Shown here: one piece after another, positions 37,419-47,200 of the stretch
Layout of the letters: each line of letters begins with the position of its first letter
How positions within the stretch are numbered: the stretch's first letter is position 1
Assembly (NCBI RefSeq): GCF_026013645.1
Contig: NZ_CP110224.1
Span: 3,534,001 to 3,598,000, forward strand
Origin: Virgibacillus natechei
GTDB taxonomy: Bacteria > Bacillota > Bacilli > Bacillales > Amphibacillaceae
Reading direction: 5' to 3'
DNA length: 64,000 bases
Position numbers and translations under genes: made by a program
The notes under the pieces: model-generated
Database searches by the model: none
Told to the model about the DNA's origin: nothing
Seen by the model: the letters and a program-made list of their open reading frames with translations, nothing else

Positions 37419-38453
37419 ATGACAAATGAGAATAATTTACTAGAATTAAAAGATCTGCAGACATCTTTCTTCACGAAAGACATAGAGGTCAAAGCTGTTG
37501 ATGGCGTAACATTTTCCCTTCCAAAAGGGAAAACGCTTGGCGTCGTAGGTGAGTCTGGGTCTGGGAAAAGTATAACATCTCTTTCCATACTCCGCCTCAT
37601 CGATGAACCTGGTGAAATTGTTGGTGGAGAGATAAATTTTAAAGGAGAAAACCTTCTCGACAAGAAAGAAACAGAAATGAGAAAAATACGTGGTAATGAA
37701 ATTTCTATGATCTTTCAGGAACCCATGACTTCCTTAAACCCTACTTACACAGTGGGACAGCAAATTAATGAATCCTATATGATACACCAAGGCCTAGGAA
37801 AAAAAGAAGCTAGAGAGCGCTCTATTGAGATGTTAGAACTTGTAGGTATCCCTTCACCTAAAAAAAGAATTGACCAATACCCACATGAACTTTCAGGTGG
37901 TATGAGACAAAGGGTAATGATCGCGATGGCGCTTGCATGTAACCCTGACCTTTTAGTAGCGGATGAACCTACAACGGCACTTGATGTAACGATACAAGCG
38001 CAAATTCTTGATTTGATAAAAGATTTACAAGAACGACTAGATATGGGGGTACTATTTATCACCCATGATCTAGGTGTTGTTGCTGAAACATGTGATTATG
38101 TTGCAGTAATGTACGGTGGACAAATAGTAGAATACGAAGATGTAAAAACACTCTTTAATAATCCAAAGCATCCATATACAGTTGGGTTACTTAACTCTAT
38201 TCCTCCAAATGATCACGATATTGAAGGGGATCTACCAGTTATTAGAGGTTCTGTACCAAGTCCAGCTGATATGCCAGAAGGGTGCCGCTTTGCACCACGT
38301 TGTCCATTTGCGACAGATCTATGCAGAGAAAAATTACCAGAACTAGAAACAGATGAACATGGCAATCAAATTCGCTGTTGGATTTATACAGACGAATGGG
38401 ATGGCGATCCGGAGGTGAATGTTGATGACGAAAGAACTTCTAAAAGTTACTGA
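37419..38453 (+). CDS. Peptide ABC transporter ATPase (DppD/OppD-like)
   Basis: ATP-binding subunit, ~344 aa. Walker A GESGSGKS (~44), Q-loop, signature LSGGMRQRVMIA (~160), Walker B LLVADEPTTALD, and the oligopeptide-type C-terminal domain with a Cys cluster (CRFAPRCPFATDLCREKLP) that in relatives binds an iron-sulfur cluster. The first ATG (37401) has no binding site; MTNENNLLELK at 37419 follows GGAAGGTG. Its end overlaps the start of the next gene. Confidence 0.92.
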   Translation: MTNENNLLELKDLQTSFFTKDIEVKAVDGVTFSLPKGKTLGVVGESGSGKSITSLSILRLIDEPGEIVGGEINFKGENLLDKKETEMRKIRGNEISMIFQEPMTSLNPTYTVGQQINESYMIHQGLGKKEARERSIEMLELVGIPSPKKRIDQYPHELSGGMRQRVMIAMALACNPDLLVADEPTTALDVTIQAQILDLIKDLQERLDMGVLFITHDLGVVAETCDYVAVMYGGQIVEYEDVKTLFNNPKHPYTVGLLNSIPPNDHDIEGDLPVIRGSVPSPADMPEGCRFAPRCPFATDLCREKLPELETDEHGNQIRCWIYTDEWDGDPEVNVDDERTSKSY

Positions 38454-39435
38454 TCTAGAACAACACTTCCCGATTAAAGGGGGGATACTAGGTCGAACAG
38501 TAAATCATGTGAAAGCAGTTGACGGTGTTACTTTTTCTATTTATGAAGGTGAGACAGTAAGTATTGTGGGTGAGTCTGGTTGTGGTAAATCCACTACTGG
38601 ACGTGCAGTTCTTAGACTTGATGAACCAACGAGTGGTGAAGTAGAATTCGACGGAGAAGATCTGCTCTCCTTTAACAAAAAGAAAATGAACGAAACACGT
38701 AAAAATATGCAGGCGATTTTTCAGGATCCATATGCATCAATCAACCCCCGTCAAACGGTACGTCAAGTATTAAAAGAGGCAATGCAAATCCAAAACGTTA
38801 CACCAAAAGACGAGCAAGATGAACGAGTGATTGAGCTTATGGCAACGGTTGGCCTAGGAGCTCATCAGGCAGATCGCTTACCACATGAATTTAGTGGTGG
38901 ACAACGGCAAAGAATCGGCATTGCTCGTGCATTATCTGTTAACCCACAGCTTATTATTGCTGATGAAGCAGTGTCCGCTTTAGATGTATCCGTTCAGGCA
39001 CAAGTAATTAACTTGTTGAAAAAATTACAACGTGACTTTGATTTAACCTATCTCTTTATTTCTCATGATCTTGGTGTCGTACGTCATATATCAGACCGTG
39101 TTATCGTGATGTATTTAGGGAAGATCGTGGAGATTGCAGACAAAAAGTCATTGTTCTCAAACGCACATCATCCCTACACGAAGGCTTTGTTATCTGCCAT
39201 TCCAAGTACGGATACAGAATCAAAAAAAGAAAGAATTACCCTAAAAGGTGATGTTCCGTCACCAATTAATCCACCAACAGGGTGCCGATTCCATACACGT
39301 TGTCCATTTGCAACGGATAAATGTGTTAATGAGGTTCCTGAACTACGTAACACGGATGGCATGGCTGATGGGCATCAAGCTGCCTGCCATTATATGGAGG
39401 AAATAATTTCAGGTGAACATCAACCTACGAAGTAA
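38425..39435 (+). CDS. Peptide ABC transporter ATPase (DppF/OppF-like)
   Basis: Second ATPase of the importer, ~336 aa. Walker [10 protein letters not shown] (~48), signature [15 protein letters not shown], Walker [13 protein letters not shown], and a C-terminal Cys motif [26 protein letters not shown] precedes MTKELLKV at 38425, overlapping the dppD-like gene by 29 bases. That overlap suggests coupled translation of the two ATPases, which would work as a heterodimer. Last gene of the operon. Confidence 0.92.
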   Translation: MTKELLKVTDLEQHFPIKGGILGRTVNHVKAVDGVTFSIYEGETVSIVGESGCGKSTTGRAVLRLDEPTSGEVEFDGEDLLSFNKKKMNETRKNMQAIFQDPYASINPRQTVRQVLKEAMQIQNVTPKDEQDERVIELMATVGLGAHQADRLPHEFSGGQRQRIGIARALSVNPQLIIADEAVSALDVSVQAQVINLLKKLQRDFDLTYLFISHDLGVVRHISDRVIVMYLGKIVEIADKKSLFSNAHHPYTKALLSAIPSTDTESKKERITLKGDVPSPINPPTGCRFHTRCPFATDKCVNEVPELRNTDGMADGHQAACHYMEEIISGEHQPTK

Positions 39436-39443
39436 CAAAAGCT

Positions 39444-39482
39444 AAAAAGCGCTCTCGCAATATAGCGAGAGCGCTTTTTTTT
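39444..39482 (+). terminator. Intrinsic terminator of the peptide permease operon
   Basis: AAAAAGCGCTCTCGC pairs with GCGAGAGCGCTTTTTT, nine bases after the last stop. Confidence 0.93.
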
Positions 39483-39496
39483 GATTTCATTTTATC

Positions 39497-39515
39497 TATC
39501 GTAGTTTAACGGGCA
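39497..39515. repeat. 19-bp exact intergenic repeat, copy 2
   Basis: Identical to 22626-22644, again just downstream of a terminator. Confidence 0.8.
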
Positions 39516-39690
39516 TGTCGACTAAATACGACACGTCCTTGAAAAAGAAAACCGCTTTTTCTGCGTGTGACGTTTTTCAGGAAAGACTTTTTTGTCCTGG
39601 GACTGCGCGTAAATGCTCGTCCCAGCGAAAAGATCTGTGACAACGTCTGCACTAACTTGTCCTGTGCGTCAAAGCCTCCATTGATTGAAG
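39516..39690. repeat. Repeat-derived intergenic sequence sharing a segment with type B
   Basis: GGGACTGCGCGTAAATGCTCG at 39599-39619 is the exact reverse complement of 10346-10366 in repeat B copy 1 and here forms a GGGAC/GTCCC hairpin. GTCGACTAAA at 39518 also recalls the type B core. No gene is present. Confidence 0.6.
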
Positions 39691-39732
39691 TTTTATTTCA
39701 TCCGTCATCTAACCATCCTCGATAGATTTATA

Positions 39733-41898
39733 TCAAGCACTTTTTAATTCTTGTTTATTACCCCTTTTAGACTTCCTCCATTGAATAACAACAATAAGGC
39801 CAAAAATAGCTATTCCTAATATATCTGTCCATATGTCAGCATTTAGTAAGACAAGAGCAGCCGCGACAGCAAGAATCCGCTCTGTCCATCCGAATTTAGT
39901 AAATAAATAGCTTTGTATGAATGTGGACCATGCTATTATTCCAATAAATGCAGTAGCCACACTTATAGTTATCTGGAAGGCCGTAGCTGTATCGTCTTGC
40001 AATATTAGCATAGGATTTAAAACAAATGCATATGGAAGTAACAGTGCACCCATATCGAATTTAAAGCCTTGAATTCCGGTTTGTACCGGATCTGATTTAG
40101 CTATACCGGATGTCGCATATGCTGGTAAGTTAATAGGCGGCGTGTCATCAGCCAATATACCGTAGTAAAACACAAATAGATGTGCTGCTAAAACTGGAAC
40201 GCCAACTTGAATTAACGCAGGTGCCATAACAGCTGCCAAGACAATATAGGTTGCTGTTGTAGGCAAGCCTAGACCCATAATAATACAAGCCACCATTGTA
40301 AATACTAAAACAAGAATTAGTTCATTGTTTGCTAGTCCAATAATCAAGCTTGAAAAAGTCGGCCCCAAACCAGTCATTGTGACTACACCAGTTAATATAC
40401 CTGCAGTCGCACAAGCTGCCACTACACTCAAGGAATTTTTAGCACCAAGTTCCAGTGCTGAGATGATCTCTCGTAAACCAAATTTGGTTTGTTTTTCCGA
40501 TTTCACCTTCCTACCTAAAGCATACCATATTAAAGCAAATAATAGAGAACCAGCTGATACCATTGTTACATATTCGTTTAGTCCAAATAGTAAATGGGCT
40601 GCATATGCCCCACCAATGAATAGCAATGCAACTAGGAATCCTGCACCAAAATTCTTTTGCATGCGATAAGAGAATAACGAAATTGAGATGGCCCCTATAA
40701 TTGCCATGAATGAAGCCATAATTGGTGTGAAACGCATTATTAATAATACGATAATTGCAACAATCGGCAACAGTAAGTAACCTCGACCAGCAATAACTCT
40801 TAGTGGAGAAACCAGATCTTTTCTTGGAATCCCTTTTAGATTAAACTTACTAGCTTCCAAGTGCACCATAAACAATATCGCAGTATACGTAAGCAAGGCA
40901 GGAATTGCTGCTGAGGCTGCAATTTCAAGGTAAGGAATGCCCGTAAAATCCGCCATAATAAAGGCCGCAGCACCCATAACTGGAGGGAGTAATTGCCCGC
41001 TTGATGAAGCAGCTACTTCTACACCACCCGCAACTTTAGGTCGAAACCCTGTCTTTTTCATTAGTGGTATCGTAAATGTACCTGTTGTAACTGCGTTTGC
41101 CACAGAACTTCCAGAAATAGATCCCATCATACCTGAAGATATAACAGCAGCCTTGGCTGGTCCACCTTTAAATGAACCTACTAAAGAAACTGCTAAATCA
41201 ATGAACATCCGTCCTGCTCCTGTAATTTCCAGAAAAGCACCGAATAAAATGAAGATAAACACATATTGTGCTGAAACAGTTATTGGTGTTCCAAAAATCC
41301 CTTCATTTGATAAGAACATAAATTCCGCTATTTCGTTCCATGAAAATCCAAAATGATTTAGAACATCAGGTAAAATAGCATTCCCACCAAGGGTACTAGG
41401 CAAATAGGTATCCCCGAGCCATGCGTAAAGCATAAATACAGCTGCAATAATCACTAACGGTTTTCCAACCACGCGTCTTGTTGCTTCTAACACAAGCAAA
41501 ATCGCAATAAATGACATGGTTGTATCCATCGTATTCGGGTTTCCAACTTTACCAACCAAATCAGCTGATATCGTTACAATATAAATACCTACTGAAGCAC
41601 CCATTATAGCGAATATGATATCATACCATGGGATGCTCTTTTGTCCGAGCTTCTTCTTATATGGAAAGATCAGAAATATAAGCATTAATGCAAAACCTAG
41701 ATGGATTGCATTCTGTTGCATCCGTGGTAGCATATCAATGCCAGCTGTATATAGATGAAACAATGACATACTAACAGCAAGTATTAGAGTGATCATTGCC
41801 ATCCAACCAAACAAGGTTCGATCACTGCCCTCTAACTCGTCCAAGTGTTTGTTCACTTCTTTATGATCGACTTCTTTATCTATGTTTGAGTTAGCCAT
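39733..41898 (-). CDS. TRAP transporter, fused permease (4TM + 12TM)
   Basis: Fused small and large membrane subunits of a TAXI-type tripartite ATP-independent periplasmic (TRAP) importer, 721 aa, driven by an ion gradient. N-terminal four-helix part (about 30-160) with WLGDTYLPSTLGG, then the DctM-like domain with GMMGSISGSSVANAVTTGTFTIPLMKK and the second repeat GLGLPTTATYIVLAAVMAPAL. The start follows AGGAGGG. It ends the gene set TAXI protein - DUF1850 - permease. The substrate is unknown; TAXI systems are often linked to dicarboxylates or amino acids. Confidence 0.93.
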   Translation of the reverse strand: MANSNIDKEVDHKEVNKHLDELEGSDRTLFGWMAMITLILAVSMSLFHLYTAGIDMLPRMQQNAIHLGFALMLIFLIFPYKKKLGQKSIPWYDIIFAIMGASVGIYIVTISADLVGKVGNPNTMDTTMSFIAILLVLEATRRVVGKPLVIIAAVFMLYAWLGDTYLPSTLGGNAILPDVLNHFGFSWNEIAEFMFLSNEGIFGTPITVSAQYVFIFILFGAFLEITGAGRMFIDLAVSLVGSFKGGPAKAAVISSGMMGSISGSSVANAVTTGTFTIPLMKKTGFRPKVAGGVEVAASSSGQLLPPVMGAAAFIMADFTGIPYLEIAASAAIPALLTYTAILFMVHLEASKFNLKGIPRKDLVSPLRVIAGRGYLLLPIVAIIVLLIMRFTPIMASFMAIIGAISISLFSYRMQKNFGAGFLVALLFIGGAYAAHLLFGLNEYVTMVSAGSLLFALIWYALGRKVKSEKQTKFGLREIISALELGAKNSLSVVAACATAGILTGVVTMTGLGPTFSSLIIGLANNELILVLVFTMVACIIMGLGLPTTATYIVLAAVMAPALIQVGVPVLAAHLFVFYYGILADDTPPINLPAYATSGIAKSDPVQTGIQGFKFDMGALLLPYAFVLNPMLILQDDTATAFQITISVATAFIGIIAWSTFIQSYLFTKFGWTERILAVAAALVLLNADIWTDILGIAIFGLIVVIQWRKSKRGNKQELKSA

Positions 41899-41922
41899 AA
41901 AGGCTTCCCTCCTGTTGCTTCG

Positions 41923-42456
41923 CTAGATTTTATTCCACCAGTAGATGAATAGACTTTCCTCTTCAACCGTTAGAGAAAATGTTTCTCCTACAAATGGTTC
42001 TTTTGATAGATTCCATTCCTTGTCATCAATTGTAAGGATCTGATCAGACATTTCTACTGGATGAAATGATATTTCAGTGAATACTTGATTCATATTATCA
42101 ATTACATAAAAACCATCTTCCATTCGATCTGTAGCTCCTGGAGGGGCTTCTGTTTCAATTCCTGCACCAAAACTGCAATTCCAGCTTTCCATTAATACCA
42201 TTTCATGTTGATCATTCACTTCTAATTTTTCAATAATGGGGCATCTGACAACTGAATGGATATATTCTGACGTGAAAGTTGTATCGGCATCTACGCGCTC
42301 CGAAATTAGAATGTTCTCTTCCTCGTCAATCGCATACATGATAGGAACATCTAATAGAAACAAATAAATGCCGATAGCAATTAGTATGCCCAAACCCAGT
42401 AACCAACCAAGCCTGCCATTAGACAGACTCGGTTTGATTGATAAAAATTTTCTCAT
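41923..42456 (-). CDS. DUF1850 protein of TRAP-TAXI systems
   Basis: 177 residues. A single membrane helix near the N-terminus (WLLGLGILIAIGIYLFLLDV, ~17-37), then an outside domain with TSEYIHSVVRCPIIEKLEV and SWNCSFGAG, the DUF1850 pattern. The gene overlaps the TAXI protein gene by one base (TAATG) and lies 24 bases before the permease gene, the standard place for this family. Its role in transport is not established. Confidence 0.88.
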   Translation of the reverse strand: MRKFLSIKPSLSNGRLGWLLGLGILIAIGIYLFLLDVPIMYAIDEEENILISERVDADTTFTSEYIHSVVRCPIIEKLEVNDQHEMVLMESWNCSFGAGIETEAPPGATDRMEDGFYVIDNMNQVFTEISFHPVEMSDQILTIDDKEWNLSKEPFVGETFSLTVEEESLFIYWWNKI

Positions 42457-43472
42457 TAGTCTACAGAGATACCCTCTTCTTCAAAATATCTAGCTACACC
42501 AGGATGTAAATCAATAGACATTCCTTCGGTTGCTGTTTCTAATGTCATATCTGCTCCACGAGCATGTGCATCCTCTAATTCAGATTGATTTTCAAATAAC
42601 GCTTTTGTCATGTTGTAAGCTGTTTCTTCTGGTACCTCACTATCAATAACTAGAATAGCCATGACAGCTACTGTTTGAATATCTTCTTCCTGTCCATAAT
42701 CAGCATATTCCTCACCAGAAATTGTGCGTTCAGTATAATAGGAATACTCAGATGTTAAGGTATCAATAAGATCATCACTCAGTGAGACGACACGAATATC
42801 TCTATTAGCACCTAACTCTTGAATAGCTGCTGTTGGCGAGCCTGCAACAATGAAGGCAGCATCGATCGTATCGTTCTGCATTCCTTGTGAAGCATCTCCA
42901 AACCCTAGAAATTCAGCTGTAATATCATCATACGTAAGTCCTGCTGCTTCAAGCACCTGATTTGCATTCGCTTCCGCACCACTTCCCTGATCACCAACTG
43001 CCACGTTTTTCCCTTCTAGATCTTCTATTGTTTCAATATCGCTATCTGCTGGCGTAACAAGTTGAATATCTTCTGGATATAATGAAGTCATGCCAGCAAT
43101 ATTTTCAATTGGTTCACCCTCAAAATCAGCTAACGTTTCTCCATTTACCGCGTAATATGCAATGTCATTCTGTACTAATGCTAATTGGTAGTCCCCAGCT
43201 CCCATTTCCTGCGCATTAGCTACAGATGCCCCTGTGGAAACTGCATTCGTACCTGATACGCCTTCAACGCCTTCGAATACCTGCTGAGCCATGGCTACCC
43301 CAAGTGGGTAATAGGTACCACTAGTACCACCAGTTCCGATTGTTAAGCGTACATCACCATTTGATGATTCCCCATCATCATCGCCCGATTCTTCTTCCTG
43401 GGCACTACCACAAGCTGCGAGTAATAATACAATAAACAATAAAGCTGTTAATTTAAGATTTTTCAATTTCAA
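42456..43472 (-). CDS. TAXI-family TRAP solute-binding lipoprotein
   Basis: 338 aa. Lipoprotein signal LLFIVLLLAACGSAQ (lipobox LAAC, Cys ~21), acidic spacer, then the TAXI domain: LTIGTGGTSGTYYPLGVAMAQ, LVQNDIAYYAVNG, LEGKNVAVGDQGSGAE, and GLTYDDITAEFLGF. TTG start behind GGGGGAG. It would deliver the ligand to the fused permease at 39733. A cre-like site with a possible promoter lies upstream. Confidence 0.92.
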   Translation of the reverse strand: MKLKNLKLTALLFIVLLLAACGSAQEEESGDDDGESSNGDVRLTIGTGGTSGTYYPLGVAMAQQVFEGVEGVSGTNAVSTGASVANAQEMGAGDYQLALVQNDIAYYAVNGETLADFEGEPIENIAGMTSLYPEDIQLVTPADSDIETIEDLEGKNVAVGDQGSGAEANANQVLEAAGLTYDDITAEFLGFGDASQGMQNDTIDAAFIVAGSPTAAIQELGANRDIRVVSLSDDLIDTLTSEYSYYTERTISGEEYADYGQEEDIQTVAVMAILVIDSEVPEETAYNMTKALFENQSELEDAHARGADMTLETATEGMSIDLHPGVARYFEEEGISVD

Positions 43473-43528
43473 AAAATCTCCCCCTTTGTAGTTATACAGT
43501 TTATAACTCTATTATACTGTAGTTAAAT

Positions 43529-43554
43529 TTTAACCGCTTTCATAAAAATGTCAA
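43529..43554 (-). promoter_or_regulatory. cre-like site overlapping a possible TRAP operon promoter
   Basis: TTTAACCGCTTTCA (43529-43542) matches TGWAANCGNTNWCA at 13 of 14. On the minus strand TTGACA (43554-43549) and TAAAAT with 16-bp spacing bracket it, so CcpA binding there would block the polymerase. Confidence 0.5.
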
Positions 43555-43743
43555 GTCACAGTGGAAAATTATAAATCTATATACCCATAAGCATCCCTTT
43601 ATTAAGAATTTTAAAATTATTTTGACCACTAAAATATATTGAGTTGAATATATTTTCTTACCGTTAAAGTCGAAGGATTCTAGGAAATGAAACTGCTATA
43701 AATGGGCTGAATCGCATCCTTTTGCTATGAAAATGGAGGAAGT

Positions 43744-43778
43744 AAAAAAGGCCAGACGATAGCGCGCACGTCTGGCCT
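43744..43778 (-). terminator. Terminator of the stress-protein gene
   Basis: GGCCAGACG pairs with CGTCTGGCC, followed leftwards by TTTTTTAC. Confidence 0.88.
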
Positions 43779-43786
43779 AATTTTAT

Positions 43787-44107
43787 TCAATCTCTACTCC
43801 TATATCCTTTGCTGTCACTTAACACTTGCATCGCTTCCTCATAATCGGATTCATCTACTTGTCCTTCCAGTAAATGCGTAAGCGAATCATCCGTCATGTC
43901 TTCATCACCTTGCTCGTCCATCGAGCCTATAACTCCTGCATTCGTAGAAGTAGTCCCTAAATTAAACAATGGCACAACGATTCTGTTTTGTTCTGCTTCT
44001 GGTATTTCATCAACAAAAAGGTCAGAAACCCGTAACCGCTGAAGGCTGGCGTGTGCGGACTCCGCATCATTTTCTGATTTAAAATAGGCGAGAATACTTT
44101 TTGTCAT
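43787..44107 (-). CDS. Small acidic protein, probable general stress protein
   Basis: 106 residues, starting MTKSILAYFKSENDAESAHASLQRLRV, a beta-alpha pattern like the start of YflT/GsiB-type stress proteins, followed by a very acidic second half (GSMDEQGDEDMTDDS...). I do not recognise a named family. The upstream sequence carries a good sigma-B-type promoter (44142-44166), so stress induction is inferred. Single gene with its own terminator. Confidence 0.7.
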   Translation of the reverse strand: MTKSILAYFKSENDAESAHASLQRLRVSDLFVDEIPEAEQNRIVVPLFNLGTTSTNAGVIGSMDEQGDEDMTDDSLTHLLEGQVDESDYEEAMQVLSDSKGYRSRD

Positions 44108-44141
44108 GTAAACACATCCTTTCTATCAAATTTTTTATATG

Positions 44142-44166
44142 ATTCCCTATTTCGCTAAATACAAAC
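44142..44166 (-). promoter_or_regulatory. Sigma-B-type promoter
   Basis: On the minus strand GTTTGT (44166-44161), 13-bp spacer, GGGAAT (44147-44142). This fits the Bacillus sigma-B consensus GTTTAA-N13-15-GGGWAW, with two mismatches in the -35. It lies 35 bases before the start of the small acidic protein gene. Confidence 0.65.
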
Positions 44167-44227
44167 CGTATTACGCTGGATTAGACGTTGCTGACTGGTA
44201 GATAGACCTTTGCCAAGGTATAAAAAA

Positions 44228-44262
44228 GAGAGGGTTCCGTTAATCACCTGGAACCCTCTCTC
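44228..44262 (-). terminator. Terminator of the SNF2 helicase gene
   Basis: GAGAGGGTTCC pairs with GGAACCCTCTC; leftward reading ends in TTTTTTAT. Confidence 0.88.
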
Positions 44263-44265
44263 CTA

Positions 44266-47200
44266 TTATATACTCAACAACTCTCTCACATCATCTTCAC
44301 TCAGGCTGGAAAGCATTGTTTCACCAGGCTGAATGACTTGATCAATGAGCTCACGCTTTTTCTGTTGCAGATCGTATATTTTCTCTTCAATCGTACCTTC
44401 TGTAACGAGGCGAATCACCTGGACTACGTTTTTCTGTCCGAACCGATGAGCGCGCCCTGTTGCTTGGTCTTCAACTGCTGGATTCCACCATAGATCATAA
44501 AGGATGACTGTATCTGCACCCGTAAGGTTTAAACCAGTACCTCCTGCTTTTAAGGAAATCAGAAAAACACTATTCTCCCCATTGTTAAAGCGTTCACTCA
44601 TTTCAACACGTTCTTGTGAAGGCGTCCCTCCGTGCAGATAGAAATAATCGATACCTTCTTGTTTTAACTTTTCAATAATTATTTCATGCATACTAGTAAA
44701 TTGTGAAAAGATAAGCATCCGTTTTCCATTGTCTATCGCATTCCGTACCGTGTCCATCAGCTGTTCAAGTTTACCGGAATAACCCTGGTAATTTTCAATA
44801 AACAATGATGGATGGCAACAAATTTGGCGCAGACGAGTTAATCCTGCTAAGATTTTCATGCGGTTTTGGTTAAAGCCGCTTTCAGCCATCGACTGACTTG
44901 CCTCCTGTTGGACTTGGCGCAAGTAGCCCACATATAAATCCTTTTGATCATTTGTTAACTCCGAAACGCTAACGGATTCAATTTTATCAGGCAGTTCTTT
45001 TAATACTTCATTTTTCAAACGACGTAATATAAACGGCTTTGTCATCGTTGCTATCTTTTCATGAGATAGCTGTTTAAAATTCCGTTGACTTGGCATGAGT
45101 CCTGGCAATATGACTTGAAAAATGGCCCATAATTCTTCAATTGAATTTTCAATTGGCGTCCCACTTAACGCAAACCGTCGCCCTGCCCTTATCTCCCGAA
45201 TGGCCTGTGACGTTTTTGTAGCATAGTTCTTAATAAACTGTGCTTCATCTAAAATTAACGTCTGAAAAGTCAGTTCACGGTACAGCTCAATATCTTGTCG
45301 CAACGTTGCATACGACGTAATCCATACATCCATACCTGTCAGTTCAGCAATTTTCTGCTTGCGTTCTATCGGTGAACCCGTAAGGATCGCGACATTCAAG
45401 TCTGGAGCGAATTTATGAAATTCATTTTTCCAGTTATACACAACAGAAGATGGAGCAACAACCAAATGCGGATGATCACTAGGCTCTGATGCTATATATG
45501 CGATACTTTGTAAGGTTTTACCGAGTCCCATATCATCAGCCAAAATACCACCTAAATGATAATTACTTAATGATTTAAACCATTGAAAGCCCGTTTCCTG
45601 ATAGTTACGTAATGAACCCTGCAGGTTTTCTGGCAGTTCGTAAACCTGATCCTCTGGTGACTTCAAATGATTCAATAATTTGCGGAATGATGGATCATAG
45701 TTCTTGTTCGTTTCAATCAACTCATCAATTTGCGTCCCACGGAAGACTGGCATATGAACATTTCCGTCCTGCAAATCATCCTTTTTTATCTCAAAATCAT
45801 GGAAAAATTGCTGCATCGAGGAGAATTCCTCACCTTCCAGCGATAGCAATGCCCCGCTTTGCATGCGATAATAGCGTTTCTTCTCAATGACAGCTTCTAT
45901 AATCTGATTTATCTCTGAATCGTCAACCCCATCAATATCAAAGCCAATTTCCAAAAGATTGGAGGATGATTCCAGATTCACGCTCGTACTTGGCATCGGG
46001 TTATTTTCCACAATTAGGTTACGGATATCTGATGTTAAAAATAACTCTACTTGCTCATCAAGCAACGGCAAAACATTGTAGAGAAATTTATAAATTTCTT
46101 CCTCATCTGCTTCTATATAAAGTTCTTTTCCATTATAATGAAAATTAGCATGTTCGATTAAGCTCATAATTTGCTGTTCTTTCTCTACATCACGAATGAT
46201 AATAACATCGTTTTGTTTGCGGCCACTAAAAGGGTCTACCAGTTGATCACCATAATGGTATTCCAATCTCCCCGTGATCAAATCTGCTTTCATTTCCAGG
46301 TACATTTTTGCTCGTAGGGGAACTTGAATAATTTCTTCGGCTACTTTTTTGGCTATCTCCACGTCCCCGACTTTTTTCAATGTAGGAAGAACTTCTGATA
46401 AAAACGTGTCTGCCTGGGTTTGATTAATCGGAAGCTGCAAGTCATTCATCCCAAATTCACTAATTTCTTCAAGCACTGGGATTTGTTCTTTTTTTGGAAA
46501 GTAAAAAGTTCCCTGGTAGAACAACATTTCATATGGCTTAAAATAGGTTGCGTCACCTATTTCCTCCATCGTTAGCATCAAGTCATTACGATCATTTTTT
46601 GTTAAAGCAAATTGAAATGGTAATGCCTCTTCTTCCAAAGTTACAGGATTATACTGTTTATCCCGGGTTTCAGCAGTGAAGTCCCGCTCCACCAGTTTTT
46701 CAAAAAGTTCTCGGATAACTAAAGGCGGAATGACGATAGATCGCTTATCACTTACATTTCCCTGGTTATAATAAAACGTATAACCATTGTATATTTGCTC
46801 GTTTTTCAAAATCGAATAAAGCAATTCAAAAATAGAAAGGTCCTGTTGGAGGAAGTAGTGTGTTTCTGGATTATAAGTAAACGTTTTCGTGAAGTAGTGT
46901 TCATTTCCTTGCAAAACATTTCCCAGAAAATCATACGCATCTTTAACAACAAACCGCCTTTTTTCACCTGCTTTTAATTCAATCAACAAATTTTTGTCGA
47001 ACGACCATTTGCAATAAAATTCCACATGCATCGGTACTTTTTCAGGTAAAATTTCAGTTGTGGTGCTTGGCTGTTGAATAGAGGTTAAAGCACTAATAAA
47101 ACGATTTGCTATCTGGTAATCATAATTTGAAAATGCAGGAGCGCTCCCTCCGGACTCCCTATTTGCGACACTAATTAGGGTTGCAGCAATATGTTTACAG

